Below, in pieces: positions 6,472-12,169 of a DNA stretch of 23,462 nucleotides; within the stretch, counting starts at the first letter, position 1; every line of letters begins with the position of its first letter. Source of the DNA: a virus. The stretch is from IMG/VR virus record IMGVR_UViG_3300025154_000390, positions 1 to 23,462 of that record; one strand, 5' to 3'. The notes below the pieces were generated by a model, which saw only the letters and a list, made by a program, of their open reading frames with translations, was not told the origin of the DNA and did no database searches. The position numbers were made by a program, and so were the translations under genes.

Positions 6472-6681
6472 GTGATTAAGCAGATAAAACTCCGTATCAG
6501 GAAAAGCAATAACCCTGGAATATTACATGATTCCAGAGAGGATGTAAGGCAGCTGGGTGTAGCATGTAGCGAGTTAATTGATAAAGTCAATGAACTGGTT
6601 GATAAGGTGAATGAGCTGGAATGCATAAAGGCGAGCGAGAAAAAGGCTCTTAACAATTTTAGAAATTTCACGGGGATGTAA
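6472..6681 (+). CDS. Small coiled-coil protein, GTG start
   Basis: 69 residues. GTG 6472 is supported by AAAGGAGG (6456-6463) eight bases upstream. The middle contains the heptad series ELIDKVNELVDKVNELE, and the DNA shows the same as a 21-bp tandem duplication (6580-6600 and 6601-6621) at seven-codon spacing. It probably forms an oligomerising coiled coil. Function unknown. Confidence 0.65.
   Translation: MIKQIKLRIRKSNNPGILHDSREDVRQLGVACSELIDKVNELVDKVNELECIKASEKKALNNFRNFTGM
6580..6621 (+). repeat. 21-bp tandem duplication encoding one heptad
   Basis: Two imperfect 21-bp copies beginning GATAAAGTCAATGAACTGG and GATAAGGTGAATGAGCTGG lie in tandem in frame. The differences are mostly at third codon positions, so the repeat is kept at protein level, extending a coiled coil. 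Confidence 0.6.
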
Positions 6682-6712
6682 TTACGTAATAACAAGACAA
6701 CAGGAGGTAATT

Positions 6713-6838
6713 GTGTCTGGTGAAAATTGCAGTAACTGTAAGAAATATAAGTTGAATGGCGGTAATTGTATTGGAATCAGAAGCCGTCACTGTAAAAAAT
6801 ATAGAGCGGTATATAAAGAGTGTGAAGGAGGATTTTGA
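6713..6838 (+). CDS. Tiny Cys-rich protein (zinc-knuckle-like)
   Basis: 41 residues starting at GTG 6713, six bases after AGGAGG (6702-6707). It reads MSGENCSNCKKYK...GNC...RHCKKY...YKECEGGF, with a C-x2-C pair and three further Cys, plus a repeated CKKY. The spacing suggests a small metal-binding knuckle. It ends just before the next gene's start. The strong ribosome site and Cys pattern argue for a real gene; no function is known. Confidence 0.6.
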   Translation: MSGENCSNCKKYKLNGGNCIGIRSRHCKKYRAVYKECEGGF

Positions 6839-6840
6839 AA

Positions 6841-7023
6841 ATGGATAAAAGGATTGAAGAAGCAGTTGAATTACTCCAAAACAACAACTATGTGGTTCAC
6901 AAACTTACACATAGACAAATTGAAGACATGGACGAGTGCGAATTAATGGCAGCTGATTGCGGAGAAAAAGATTGTAGCGCGTGTTCTTGCAGTTGTTGCA
7001 TTCTTACAGGCGATTCACAATAA
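6841..7023 (+). CDS. Small Cys-rich protein
   Basis: 60 residues from ATG 6841, after GAAGGAGG. The N-terminal half is helical (RIEEAVELLQNNNYVVHKL), as in small helix-turn-helix-like phage proteins. The C-terminal half carries seven cysteines, clustered in CGEKDCSACSCSCC. Such clusters bind metal or form disulfides. It is the last gene before a gene-free stretch. Function unknown. Confidence 0.6.
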   Translation: MDKRIEEAVELLQNNNYVVHKLTHRQIEDMDECELMAADCGEKDCSACSCSCCILTGDSQ

Positions 7024-7313
7024 AAAGAAATCCCGCACTAAATCAATCGTTTGAAGGCGGCGTTGATAATAAAATACTTTTCATAGTTGATTAAATTACG
7101 GGTAAAACTTATGTATCCTGGCCGATACAAAGCGGACGAAGCCTTCTAAGTCCGCACATAAGCAGCCAATCAACTAGAGTGCTGATAAAACAATGCAAAT
7201 ACAGTTTTAAGAGCATACGCGCCACGTGGACAAGATTAAATCAATAAAACGTGGAATTATATTAACGGATAAAATTAAGGCTAGAAATGGCAAATAGAAG
7301 GGGGAGAGTTGAA
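7024..7313 (+). other. 290-nt gene-free stretch, contents described
   Basis: No ORF with a ribosome site is visible. The stretch holds the structured-RNA candidate at 7084-7215. It also holds an upstream weak hairpin (ATCAAT 7042-7047 with GTTGAT 7062-7067) and a downstream inverted repeat (CCACGT 7222-7227 with ACGTGG 7249-7254). A short frame, LIKLRVKLMYPGRYKADEAF in translation (7087-7146), ends in a stop and has no ribosome site; it could be a relic of a gene. No clear promoter is seen. Confidence 0.6.
7084..7215 (+). ncRNA. Candidate structured RNA with nested stems
   Basis: A 9-bp perfect stem pairs TAGTTGATT (7084-7092) with AATCAACTA (7168-7176). Nested inside are a 7-bp stem, CTTATGT (7108-7114) with ACATAAG (7156-7162), and a 6-bp GC-rich hairpin, GCGGAC (7132-7137) with GTCCGC (7150-7155) that abuts it. 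A smaller ATC/GAT hairpin with loop CTGGCC lies in the same domain. A second hairpin follows: TGCT + TAAAAC (7180-7191) with GTTTTA + AGCA (7204-7215). It matches no riboswitch, tRNA or ribozyme that I can recognise. It might be a regulatory leader, a small RNA or a packaging-type signal, or a chance fold in a decayed gene. Confidence 0.4.
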
Positions 7314-7565
7314 ATGTTGAGAAGAGAGCAATTAGAAGATGCGGCGAAGTGTGATGCTAAATCTGCATGTGAAAACGGGCTTATTGATGGATGTGTAAAG
7401 GGTGGTTGCGTCACATATTATGCCCAAACCGCACTAGAATTGGCGGATATGTTGAAACGGTTGGACAGAGAAAACGATGTATGCCCTATATGCGGATTGG
7501 ATAAGGCATACGGGCATGAAAAGGGCTGTGAACTGGCGGTTTTGCTGGAAGGATTGGAGGGGTGA
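7314..7565 (+). CDS. Small protein with CPICG zinc motif
   Basis: 83 residues from ATG 7314, with AGGGGGAGAG just upstream; an in-frame ATG at 7287 lacks a ribosome site. It has scattered Cys in the N-terminal half (KCDAKSAC, DGCVKGGC) and a CPICG...GHEKGC cluster near the end, consistent with one or two zinc sites. It lies three bases upstream of a coiled-coil gene. No function is known. Confidence 0.65.
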   Translation: MLRREQLEDAAKCDAKSACENGLIDGCVKGGCVTYYAQTALELADMLKRLDRENDVCPICGLDKAYGHEKGCELAVLLEGLEG

Positions 7566-7568
7566 GGG

Positions 7569-8261
7569 ATGAAACTGACGGATGATAAGAAGTTGTTTGA
7601 ACAGGTGACAGTAGAACAATTAAGGCAAAATATAGTTTTGTTGCAAGCCAAAGAAATTGAAATACCGCGAGTGTGGGTTTTGGAATTGCTTGACACTATA
7701 GAATCACAGCAGCAGGAGAATGAACAGCTACGTAATGATCTTGCTGGAATAGGGCAGATGGTAGCAGACTATGACACAGCATTGCAGGAGAATGAGCAAT
7801 TACAGAAATGCTATGCCGTGACAAACGATCACTGGAAAAGGCTTGCGGCAGAAAACGAGATATTCCGCGCCGATATAACAGATGCCAATGTGCAGATGGT
7901 GCATAGGGATAAGATGATCAAGCAACTACAGGCAAAAACACTTCTTGATGTTGTAAATAGCGATTTAGTAAAAACATATAACGGTAGTGCGTTGGACAAA
8001 GCAGATCAGTACATAGAGCGGCTTGAGCAGGAGAATAAATCACTCCGTGACAAGTACGCCAAGCTGAATGATTTTGAGCAATCACAATGCGCAAAGCTAC
8101 TTACGCAGAATGGGATGTATAAGGCGACGTTGAAACAAGCGAGAGAAGCGCTATCTAGTGGGTTACGCAATTTAAAGTGCAGAAATACCGGAGACAATCA
8201 AAAAATATTAGTTAATATGCGATATGCGATAGAATCAATAGATAGGGCGGTGGAGGAATGA
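7569..8261 (+). CDS. Coiled-coil phage protein
   Basis: 230 residues. Most of the length is amphipathic helix with repeated QQENEQLR, LQENEQLQK and LEQENKSLRDKYAKL segments, as in the coiled-coil proteins that many Firmicutes phages encode in the early region. No enzymatic motif is present. The ATG follows GGAGGGGTGAGGG, and the stop overlaps the RuvC-like gene's start (ATGA). Probably a scaffold or adaptor; function unknown. Confidence 0.7.
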   Translation: MKLTDDKKLFEQVTVEQLRQNIVLLQAKEIEIPRVWVLELLDTIESQQQENEQLRNDLAGIGQMVADYDTALQENEQLQKCYAVTNDHWKRLAAENEIFRADITDANVQMVHRDKMIKQLQAKTLLDVVNSDLVKTYNGSALDKADQYIERLEQENKSLRDKYAKLNDFEQSQCAKLLTQNGMYKATLKQAREALSSGLRNLKCRNTGDNQKILVNMRYAIESIDRAVEE

Positions 8262-8722
8262 TTTTAGCGATTGACCCAGGATGCACAGAATCGGCATATG
8301 CACTACTACGAGAGGATTTAAGCCCTGCATCGTTTGGCAAAATATATAACGTAGATATGCTTGAAGTTATCCTTGATAAATATTATGAGCATTTAGCAAT
8401 AGAAATGGTTGCAAGCTACGGAATGGCTGTAGGAAAAGAGGTATTTGATACGGTATTTTGGATAGGGCGATTTTGGGAGATAGCGAGGAATACGGATTGT
8501 AAGTATATGCAGTTTATTTACCGCAAAGACGAAAAAATGAACCTGTGCCATAACATGAAAGCCAATGATAGCAATATACGGCAAGCGTTGATAGACCGGT
8601 TTGGTGTGGTTGGGACAAAGAAGGCCCCAGGATGGTTTTATGGTGTGAGTAAAGATGTATGGGCGGCAATAGCTGTAGGTGTGACTTACCATGATGTGTA
8701 TTTACAAGAGATAGGAGCGTGA
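8258..8722 (+). CDS. RuvC-like Holliday junction resolvase
   Basis: 154 residues with an RNase H-like fold. MILAIDPGCTESAYAL gives the first catalytic Asp (D6) and the glycine turn of RuvC. AIEMVASYGM supplies Glu49 as the second acidic residue. SKDVWAAIAVG near the C terminus supplies Asp133 in the position of RuvC's final acidic cluster, here with one Asp where E. coli RuvC has two. It would cut four-way junctions before packaging, which suits a position shortly upstream of the terminase genes. It is coupled to the preceding gene by ATGA. Stand-alone phage resolvases of this length are common. Confidence 0.85.
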   Translation: MILAIDPGCTESAYALLREDLSPASFGKIYNVDMLEVILDKYYEHLAIEMVASYGMAVGKEVFDTVFWIGRFWEIARNTDCKYMQFIYRKDEKMNLCHNMKANDSNIRQALIDRFGVVGTKKAPGWFYGVSKDVWAAIAVGVTYHDVYLQEIGA

Positions 8723-8727
8723 GGTAG

Positions 8728-8883
8728 ATGGAAAAGGATAAATTTATCCGCATGATGGAGATACGCGAGAACATAAAGCGCAAGCGTAAAGCCTTGCAGG
8801 AGTGGCAAGCAGAGCAGGATATACAGGCAGTGGAAACACACAGGATAGCAAGGGCGAGCGGCAGATTGTATAACGCGATATGA
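8728..8883 (+). CDS. Small basic helical protein
   Basis: 51 residues, ATG 8728, preceded by GGAGCGTGAGG. It reads MEKDKFIRMMEIRENIKRKR then a Gln/Ala-rich helix, giving one long charged amphipathic helix. It is five bases after the resolvase gene and 13 before the next, so it fills an otherwise empty gap. No family recognised. Confidence 0.55.
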   Translation: MEKDKFIRMMEIRENIKRKRKALQEWQAEQDIQAVETHRIARASGRLYNAI

Positions 8884-8896
8884 AGGGGGAAGAAAA

Positions 8897-9337
8897 TTGG
8901 ACATACAGAAGATGCTTAAATTATATCCCTACACAGGGAAAAACGTGTTTGAATGGAATAGAGATTTAAATTGTTTTATTGCTACATCAATGACAACAAG
9001 AGACTCACAAAAAATGTTAGATGGAATGCCTCACGGAACGGACACAAGCGACCCAACAGGCGAAACGGTTTTATGTATTCAACAAAACTTAGTTGAAATT
9101 TTAGAAGAACTTTTAAAATCATCCGAACACGTTAAAACTATGACCATAGATGCATTGCAATTTAAGCGAAAAGTAGACGCGCAATACATGGAACTAGAAC
9201 CGGAAGAACGCAGAGTTATTGAATCAAGATATGTACATGGGCTTGAATGGAACCAAGTGGCTAGAAAATCATGTTATTGTAGAACTCAGTGCATCAATAT
9301 AAGTAACAAATTTATTCAGTCTTTAACATTGGACTAA
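8897..9337 (+). CDS. Sigma-region-4-like late transcription regulator (RinA/ArpU/DUF1492-type)
   Basis: 146 residues starting at TTG 8897, seven bases after AAGGGGG (8883-8889). The C-terminal third contains ELEPEERRVIESRYVHGLEW followed by NQVARKSCYCRTQCINISNKF, the layout of a sigma region 4 helix-turn-helix: ExRxVIxxRY, then a turn and recognition helix. Two Cys in the recognition part are unusual. Such proteins sit just upstream of terminase genes in Firmicutes phages and switch on late transcription. Its position before the terminator at 9805 and the terminase fits that role. The target site is not identified. Confidence 0.7.
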   Translation: MDIQKMLKLYPYTGKNVFEWNRDLNCFIATSMTTRDSQKMLDGMPHGTDTSDPTGETVLCIQQNLVEILEELLKSSEHVKTMTIDALQFKRKVDAQYMELEPEERRVIESRYVHGLEWNQVARKSCYCRTQCINISNKFIQSLTLD

Positions 9338-9383
9338 ATTGTACTTTAGACGTGCTATATTTGTATTGTGGAGGGCTGCAATT

Positions 9384-9794
9384 ATGGATATAGTACGTCT
9401 TGAGCAGTTTGGAACGTGGCACATTGGTGATGGAGTGAATACACTTTGTAACATCAACACAGCAGAGGCAAACAAAATAATTAAAGTGTCAAATTTTATA
9501 TGGGATGGTTTGAATTTAAAGTGCGAAAAATGCAATGCTATACACTATGACTACGAGCTAAAATCTAACGACATATCAGCAATTAAAGAATTGACAAAAG
9601 AAACTGTTCAATTAGACTCGCACCTTGATAAACTTTATAAAAAGAAATTGCGTAAAAAACACAAATGTAACATAGATTCACTGCAATATTTAAAAGACAA
9701 ACAACTAGTTGAAACAACTGAAAATCTATTTAAATTAGCAATAGCAGACATAATGAAAGACCCTTACAGGAATGACCCGTCAGTGTACCAATAA
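9384..9794 (+). CDS. Hypothetical protein with CxxC
   Basis: 136 residues from ATG 9384, eight bases after GGAGGG (9370-9375). The N-terminal part (VRLEQFGTWHIGDGVNTLC) looks beta-rich, and a CEKC pair follows. The C-terminal half is Lys-rich helix. It is followed directly by a strong terminator, so it is the last gene of the early or middle transcript. The DNA is somewhat more AT-rich than the structural genes. No function known. Confidence 0.65.
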   Translation: MDIVRLEQFGTWHIGDGVNTLCNINTAEANKIIKVSNFIWDGLNLKCEKCNAIHYDYELKSNDISAIKELTKETVQLDSHLDKLYKKKLRKKHKCNIDSLQYLKDKQLVETTENLFKLAIADIMKDPYRNDPSVYQ

Positions 9795-9804
9795 AATTGT
9801 GCAG

Positions 9805-9840
9805 AACTGCAAAGGCGAGAGCTGATGCAGTTTTATTTTT
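9805..9840 (+). terminator. Rho-independent terminator before the terminase genes
   Basis: AACTGCA (9805-9811) pairs with TGCAGTT (9826-9832). An inner GGC/GCT helix is capped by the tetraloop GAGA (9817-9820). The tract TTTTATTTTT follows. It separates early from late transcription, so the late genes need a promoter downstream, perhaps under the sigma-like regulator, or read-through. Confidence 0.85.
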
Positions 9841-9911
9841 GCCGTAATATTGTGAGAGTTGTCCGAGAGGATGGCTCTATTTTTATGTGAGTAGATAAGT
9901 AGGTGATTAGA

Positions 9912-10514
9912 TTGGATAAGGATATGGGGATTAAAAAGCCTACAGAGACAAATGAGGTTGATAAAGTTGGCAGACCTTGTAAGTATGAGAGCCACGTTGA
10001 GCCGAGATTAAATGAGATATATGAATGGTTGAAAGCAGGATATACAGATGATAGCATAGCGGAAAGTCTGAGTATTGGTTATAGCACATGGATGAAATAT
10101 AAGGCTGAGATAGTAGAATTAAAAGAGTTTGTTATGCGCGCGCGCCTGCATAAAAGCTGTTTGGTCATGAATGCCCAGTTTGAAAAGGCCAAAGGAATCA
10201 AAGAAAAGGTGCCTAAAGCCTTCAAATTGAAAGAAATAATATATGATGATAAAGGCAAAAAACAGTCTGAAATAGAGCGTTTGGAGTACGGAGAGGAATA
10301 TATATACGTTCCTCCTGACGTAAATGCCGCAGACTTATTCCTTCGCAACAATGATCCTTCTTATAAGAGTGCTAAATCTGCCGAAATAGGCAATATTACG
10401 GTGAATAATTTCCAATTACCACAAAAGCAGCAAGAGTTAGCCCAACTTGACACAGAGATACAAAACCTTGAAGCTTTACTGGGAGTAGACTATAAGGTTA
10501 TAGATGAAGGCTGA
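9912..10514 (+). CDS. Terminase small subunit-like DNA-packaging protein
   Basis: About 200 residues. After GRPCKYESHVEPRLNEIYEW comes a helix-turn-helix, KAGYTDDSIAESLSIGYSTW, as in small terminase subunits that recognise the packaging site. A mixed middle part includes EYIYVPPDVNAADLFLRN, and the C-terminal helix QQELAQLDTEIQNLEALLG could mediate oligomerisation. TTG 9912 is preferred, five bases after AGGTGA (9901-9906); GTG 9903 and ATG 9924 are in frame and possible. The large subunit lies 2.1 kb away rather than adjacent. Function is inferred from fold and position. Confidence 0.72.
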   Translation: MDKDMGIKKPTETNEVDKVGRPCKYESHVEPRLNEIYEWLKAGYTDDSIAESLSIGYSTWMKYKAEIVELKEFVMRARLHKSCLVMNAQFEKAKGIKEKVPKAFKLKEIIYDDKGKKQSEIERLEYGEEYIYVPPDVNAADLFLRNNDPSYKSAKSAEIGNITVNNFQLPQKQQELAQLDTEIQNLEALLGVDYKVIDEG

Positions 10515-10774
10515 TATAAACGAAATTAAAGTTTCGTGTAATCAAGAGTATCAATATGGCTTACACTTCTACAGGCCGTAAGCATACAAGGCATTATATA
10601 TACTAATATGTGAGAGATTGAGTATATATTTATGTATGTGAATGATGGCATGTACTGGATGGACGGTATGGGGGCATGGCCTCGACCGGGGGGCTGTTTA
10701 TATATTACTACCTCCATACAATCTACAAAATTTTCAAACTAATTTTCCCTCTGTAAACATATAGGAGGTTGTAT
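10515..10774 (+). other. Leader region after the small terminase gene, hairpins and a tiny ORF
   Basis: This 260-nt stretch contains two hairpins: ACGAAA (10520-10525) with TTTCGT (10532-10537), and TAT-(G)-GCTTAC (10555-10564) with GTAAGC-ATA (10578-10586). An AT-rich segment with TATACT at 10599-10604 has no good -35 partner. A possible 36-codon ORF spans 10632-10742. An anti-Shine-Dalgarno segment (10706-10715) can pair with the next ribosome site. It may be a packaging-site region, a leader, or both. Confidence 0.5.
10632..10742 (+). CDS. Possible 36-residue leader ORF
   Basis: ATG 10632 opens a frame reading MYVNDGMYWMDGMGAWPRPG...STKFSN. The ribosome site is poor (GAGAG well upstream), so coding status is uncertain. 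The frame runs through the segment TACTACCTCC (10706-10715) that can mask the ribosome site of the 27-residue ORF downstream. Translation would therefore free that site. Noncoding is a fair alternative. Confidence 0.28.
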   Translation: MYVNDGMYWMDGMGAWPRPGGCLYITTSIQSTKFSN

Positions 10775-10858
10775 ATGCTTAACCAGCTATACCGCAATAT
10801 GCGTGAATGGATGAATCACCAACGTATGCTTGTGCGCAAGAAGATACTTTTCACATAG
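10775..10858 (+). CDS. Tiny 27-residue ORF with strong ribosome site
   Basis: ATG 10775 is six bases after a perfect AGGAGG (10763-10768). The peptide begins MLNQLYRNMREWMNHQRML and ends in a basic segment VRKKILFT; it looks like one amphipathic helix. The start region resembles that of the ORF at 11724. The ribosome site can pair with TACTACCTCC upstream in nine of ten positions. It may be a leader peptide or a small phage protein; no family recognised. Confidence 0.42.
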   Translation: MLNQLYRNMREWMNHQRMLVRKKILFT

Positions 10859-10908
10859 CTGACTTTCCAAAATTTTTTATAAATTTTCCAGCCTAACACT
10901 CGCCCTTT

Positions 10909-10938
10909 GCCGTCTTATGTCCTCATTCATAGGACGGC
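10909..10938 (+). other. Strong 11-bp hairpin in untranslated region
   Basis: GCCGTCTTATG (10909-10919) pairs with CATAGGACGGC (10928-10938) over 11 bp with a single G-T wobble, around an 8-nt loop. No T tract follows on either strand, so it is not a standard terminator. It begins a run of predicted structures leading to the RepL-like gene. Confidence 0.55.
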
Positions 10939-10942
10939 TATA

Positions 10943-11015
10943 AGGGGTTAATGCTGTTTTACTGAATTAAGTTCTTCTAATTCACTAAATTTGCAGGAAT
11001 TGACCTGTAACCCTT
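10943..11015 (+). ncRNA. Candidate three-way-junction RNA element
   Basis: A closing stem pairs AGGGGTTA (10943-10950) with TAACCCTT (11008-11015) over eight positions with one wobble. Inside are TGAATTA (10963-10969) with TAATTCA (10978-10984), and CAGG (10994-10997) with CCTG (11004-11007), the latter abutting the closing stem. It lies in a gene-free stretch (10859-11066) between the tiny ORF and the RepL-like gene. The family is unknown and chance folding is possible. Confidence 0.33.
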
Positions 11016-11036
11016 GAAAATGGCTGAAACCTCATG

Positions 11037-11100
11037 CCGTTCAAGCGACAAAAACAGGGGGGTAAAATGCTACTCGAGCGACATATTGAACGGAGGTATA
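11037..11100 (+). promoter_or_regulatory. Leader helix masking the RepL-like ribosome site
   Basis: CCGTTCAA (11037-11044) is perfectly complementary to TTGAACGG (11086-11093), whose last two bases belong to the GGAGG ribosome site (11092-11096) of the gene at 11101. A second ribosome site, AGGGGGG (11056-11062), and ATG 11067 lie in the loop. AGCGACA occurs next to both arms (11044-11050 and 11077-11083). The layout suits translational attenuation or coupling; it is not proven. Confidence 0.45.
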
Positions 11101-11111
11101 ATGGTGGTTAA
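11067..11111 (+). CDS. Possible 14-residue leader peptide of the RepL-like gene
   Basis: ATG 11067 follows AGGGGGG (11056-11062) by four bases and encodes MLLERHIERRYNGG, ending with TAA inside the first codons of the next gene in another frame. Its translation would pass through the 3' arm of the masking helix and the downstream ribosome site. This resembles leader peptides that couple translation of replication initiators. It is too short to judge by composition. Confidence 0.3.
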   Translation: MLLERHIERRYNGG

Positions 11112-11643
11112 AGAAACAAGGTACATAAACGAAAAAACTGGTGAATTCTTTGAATCAAGGTTTAAGAAGTTTGAAGTATTCAACAATGACGGTTATCTGC
11201 TATGGGCTAAAAAGGCCAGTAGAAAGCAGTTTAATGATGTTAAGCTATCAGACATATTGGGTAAGGGTGAGGACTTTAGAAGGGCGCATATCCTTGCTGA
11301 ACTGATATACAAAGATACCAACACCATCATGGTAAGGGAAAATACAAGAAAGGTTCGCGTCGCTGACGTTGAGGACATTTCCCACATCATAGGCTTGAAC
11401 ATTAGACGGACAAAGGAATTCTTGAACAGGATGGTTGAGAAACATGTTCTTGCCAAAAGGATTGATAAAGTCGGCGAGTTGACAAGTGAGAAATATTTGT
11501 TCAATCCGTTATTCTTCATGTGTTCCAAAAGGCTATCAGCAGACTTGTATTTCTTGTTTAAAGAAAGCCTTGACTGTTACCTTCCTGCTTATGTGGTTGA
11601 GGAATTCCACAGGATAGGCAACATTGTGAAAGACGATAAATAG
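11101..11643 (+). CDS. RepL-like winged-helix DNA-binding protein
   Basis: 180 residues from ATG 11101, behind GGAGG (11092-11096). It opens MVVKETRYINEKTGEFFESR, like RepL-type plasmid initiators that begin with a tyrosine-rich TGE strand. The middle has a helix-turn-helix segment (EDISHIIGLNIRRTKEFLNRM) and a wing (VLAKRIDKVGELTSEKYLFNPLFF). The C-terminal LYFLFKESLDCYLPAYVVEEF is helical. Firmicutes phages often carry such RepL-related proteins with unclear roles. It may be a DNA-binding regulator or a replication factor, oddly placed between the terminase subunits. The structured leader upstream suggests controlled synthesis. Confidence 0.6.
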   Translation: MVVKETRYINEKTGEFFESRFKKFEVFNNDGYLLWAKKASRKQFNDVKLSDILGKGEDFRRAHILAELIYKDTNTIMVRENTRKVRVADVEDISHIIGLNIRRTKEFLNRMVEKHVLAKRIDKVGELTSEKYLFNPLFFMCSKRLSADLYFLFKESLDCYLPAYVVEEFHRIGNIVKDDK

Positions 11644-11723
11644 CTATTCCCCCAACCGCAGCCTAAAAGTTCGGTTTAATGTGAAGTATGCTTCTGGTGG
11701 TATGGGGATTTATAGGAGGATAT

Positions 11724-11864
11724 ATGCTGTTTGAGTGTGCAAAGGAAACTTATGTAGTGCAATTTTTGGGTTATGGATTTTTGGAACGTATCTACAATTT
11801 TGTTACGTGTAGGAATGTTTATGATGTCATTGAAACCGAAACATATGTGAGGTACGAAGTATGA
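11724..11864 (+). CDS. Small hypothetical protein before the diphosphohydrolase
   Basis: 46 residues, ATG 11724, behind AGGAGG (11714-11719). It reads MLFECAKETYVVQFLGYGFL and ends YVRYEV, mostly beta strand in character. Its stop overlaps the next start (ATGA), which supports a real coupled gene. No family recognised. Confidence 0.5.
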   Translation: MLFECAKETYVVQFLGYGFLERIYNFVTCRNVYDVIETETYVRYEV

Positions 11865-12160
11865 AACCAGATTACGACCAATCGGTAAAATTTGACGGTG
11901 ATAAGCTACGCTATGAACTTGTGCCTGTTGAAGTCGAGGAAGAACTTGCAAAAGTGCTAACGTATGGTGCCAAAAAATATTCGGCTAATAGTTGGCAGAA
12001 AGTTGAACCATTCAATGACAGGTACTACGCAGCCGTGCGAAGGCATATAGCAGACTGGCGCAAAGGTGAACTAATAGACCAAGAGAGTGGGCTACACCAC
12101 TTGTCACACGCTTTAACCTGTATAGCATTTTTACTGTCGAGAGAATTGGAACAGAAATAA
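11861..12160 (+). CDS. dATP/dGTP diphosphohydrolase-like protein (MazZ-type, DUF5664)
   Basis: 99 residues of the all-alpha NTP pyrophosphohydrolase type. Recognisable segments are KFDGDKLRYELVPVEVEEEL, LTYGAKKYSANSW, YYAAVRRHIADWRKGE and ESGLHHLSHALTCIAFLL, matching the family once called DUF5664 and now named after the dATP/dGTP diphosphohydrolase of cyanophage S-2L (MazZ). Acidic residues for metal binding lie in the helices around residues 20-30 and 70-80. It would hydrolyse purine dNTPs to dNMPs, altering the nucleotide pool. GAGG at 11849-11852 precedes the ATG. No PurZ gene is in the window, so there is no evidence for diaminopurine DNA. Confidence 0.8.
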   Translation: MKPDYDQSVKFDGDKLRYELVPVEVEEELAKVLTYGAKKYSANSWQKVEPFNDRYYAAVRRHIADWRKGELIDQESGLHHLSHALTCIAFLLSRELEQK

Positions 12161-12169
12161 GGAGGGCGA

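Noticed and set aside
7087-7149. Short coding frame ending YPGRYKADEAF
   Set aside because: No ribosome site and only about 20 codons; kept only as a possible gene relic.
7084-7176. tRNA or tRNA-like gene
   Set aside because: The outer stem is 9 bp, there is no T-loop GTTCRA motif and no anticodon arm of the right geometry.
8393-8904. Reverse-strand frames opposite the resolvase and the 8728 gene
   Set aside because: They lie opposite genes with clear motifs or ribosome sites, have no ribosome sites of their own and no recognisable composition.
11861-12160. Evidence for a Z-genome (diaminopurine) phage
   Set aside because: Only the diphosphohydrolase-like gene is present; PurZ and a matching polymerase are not in the window.
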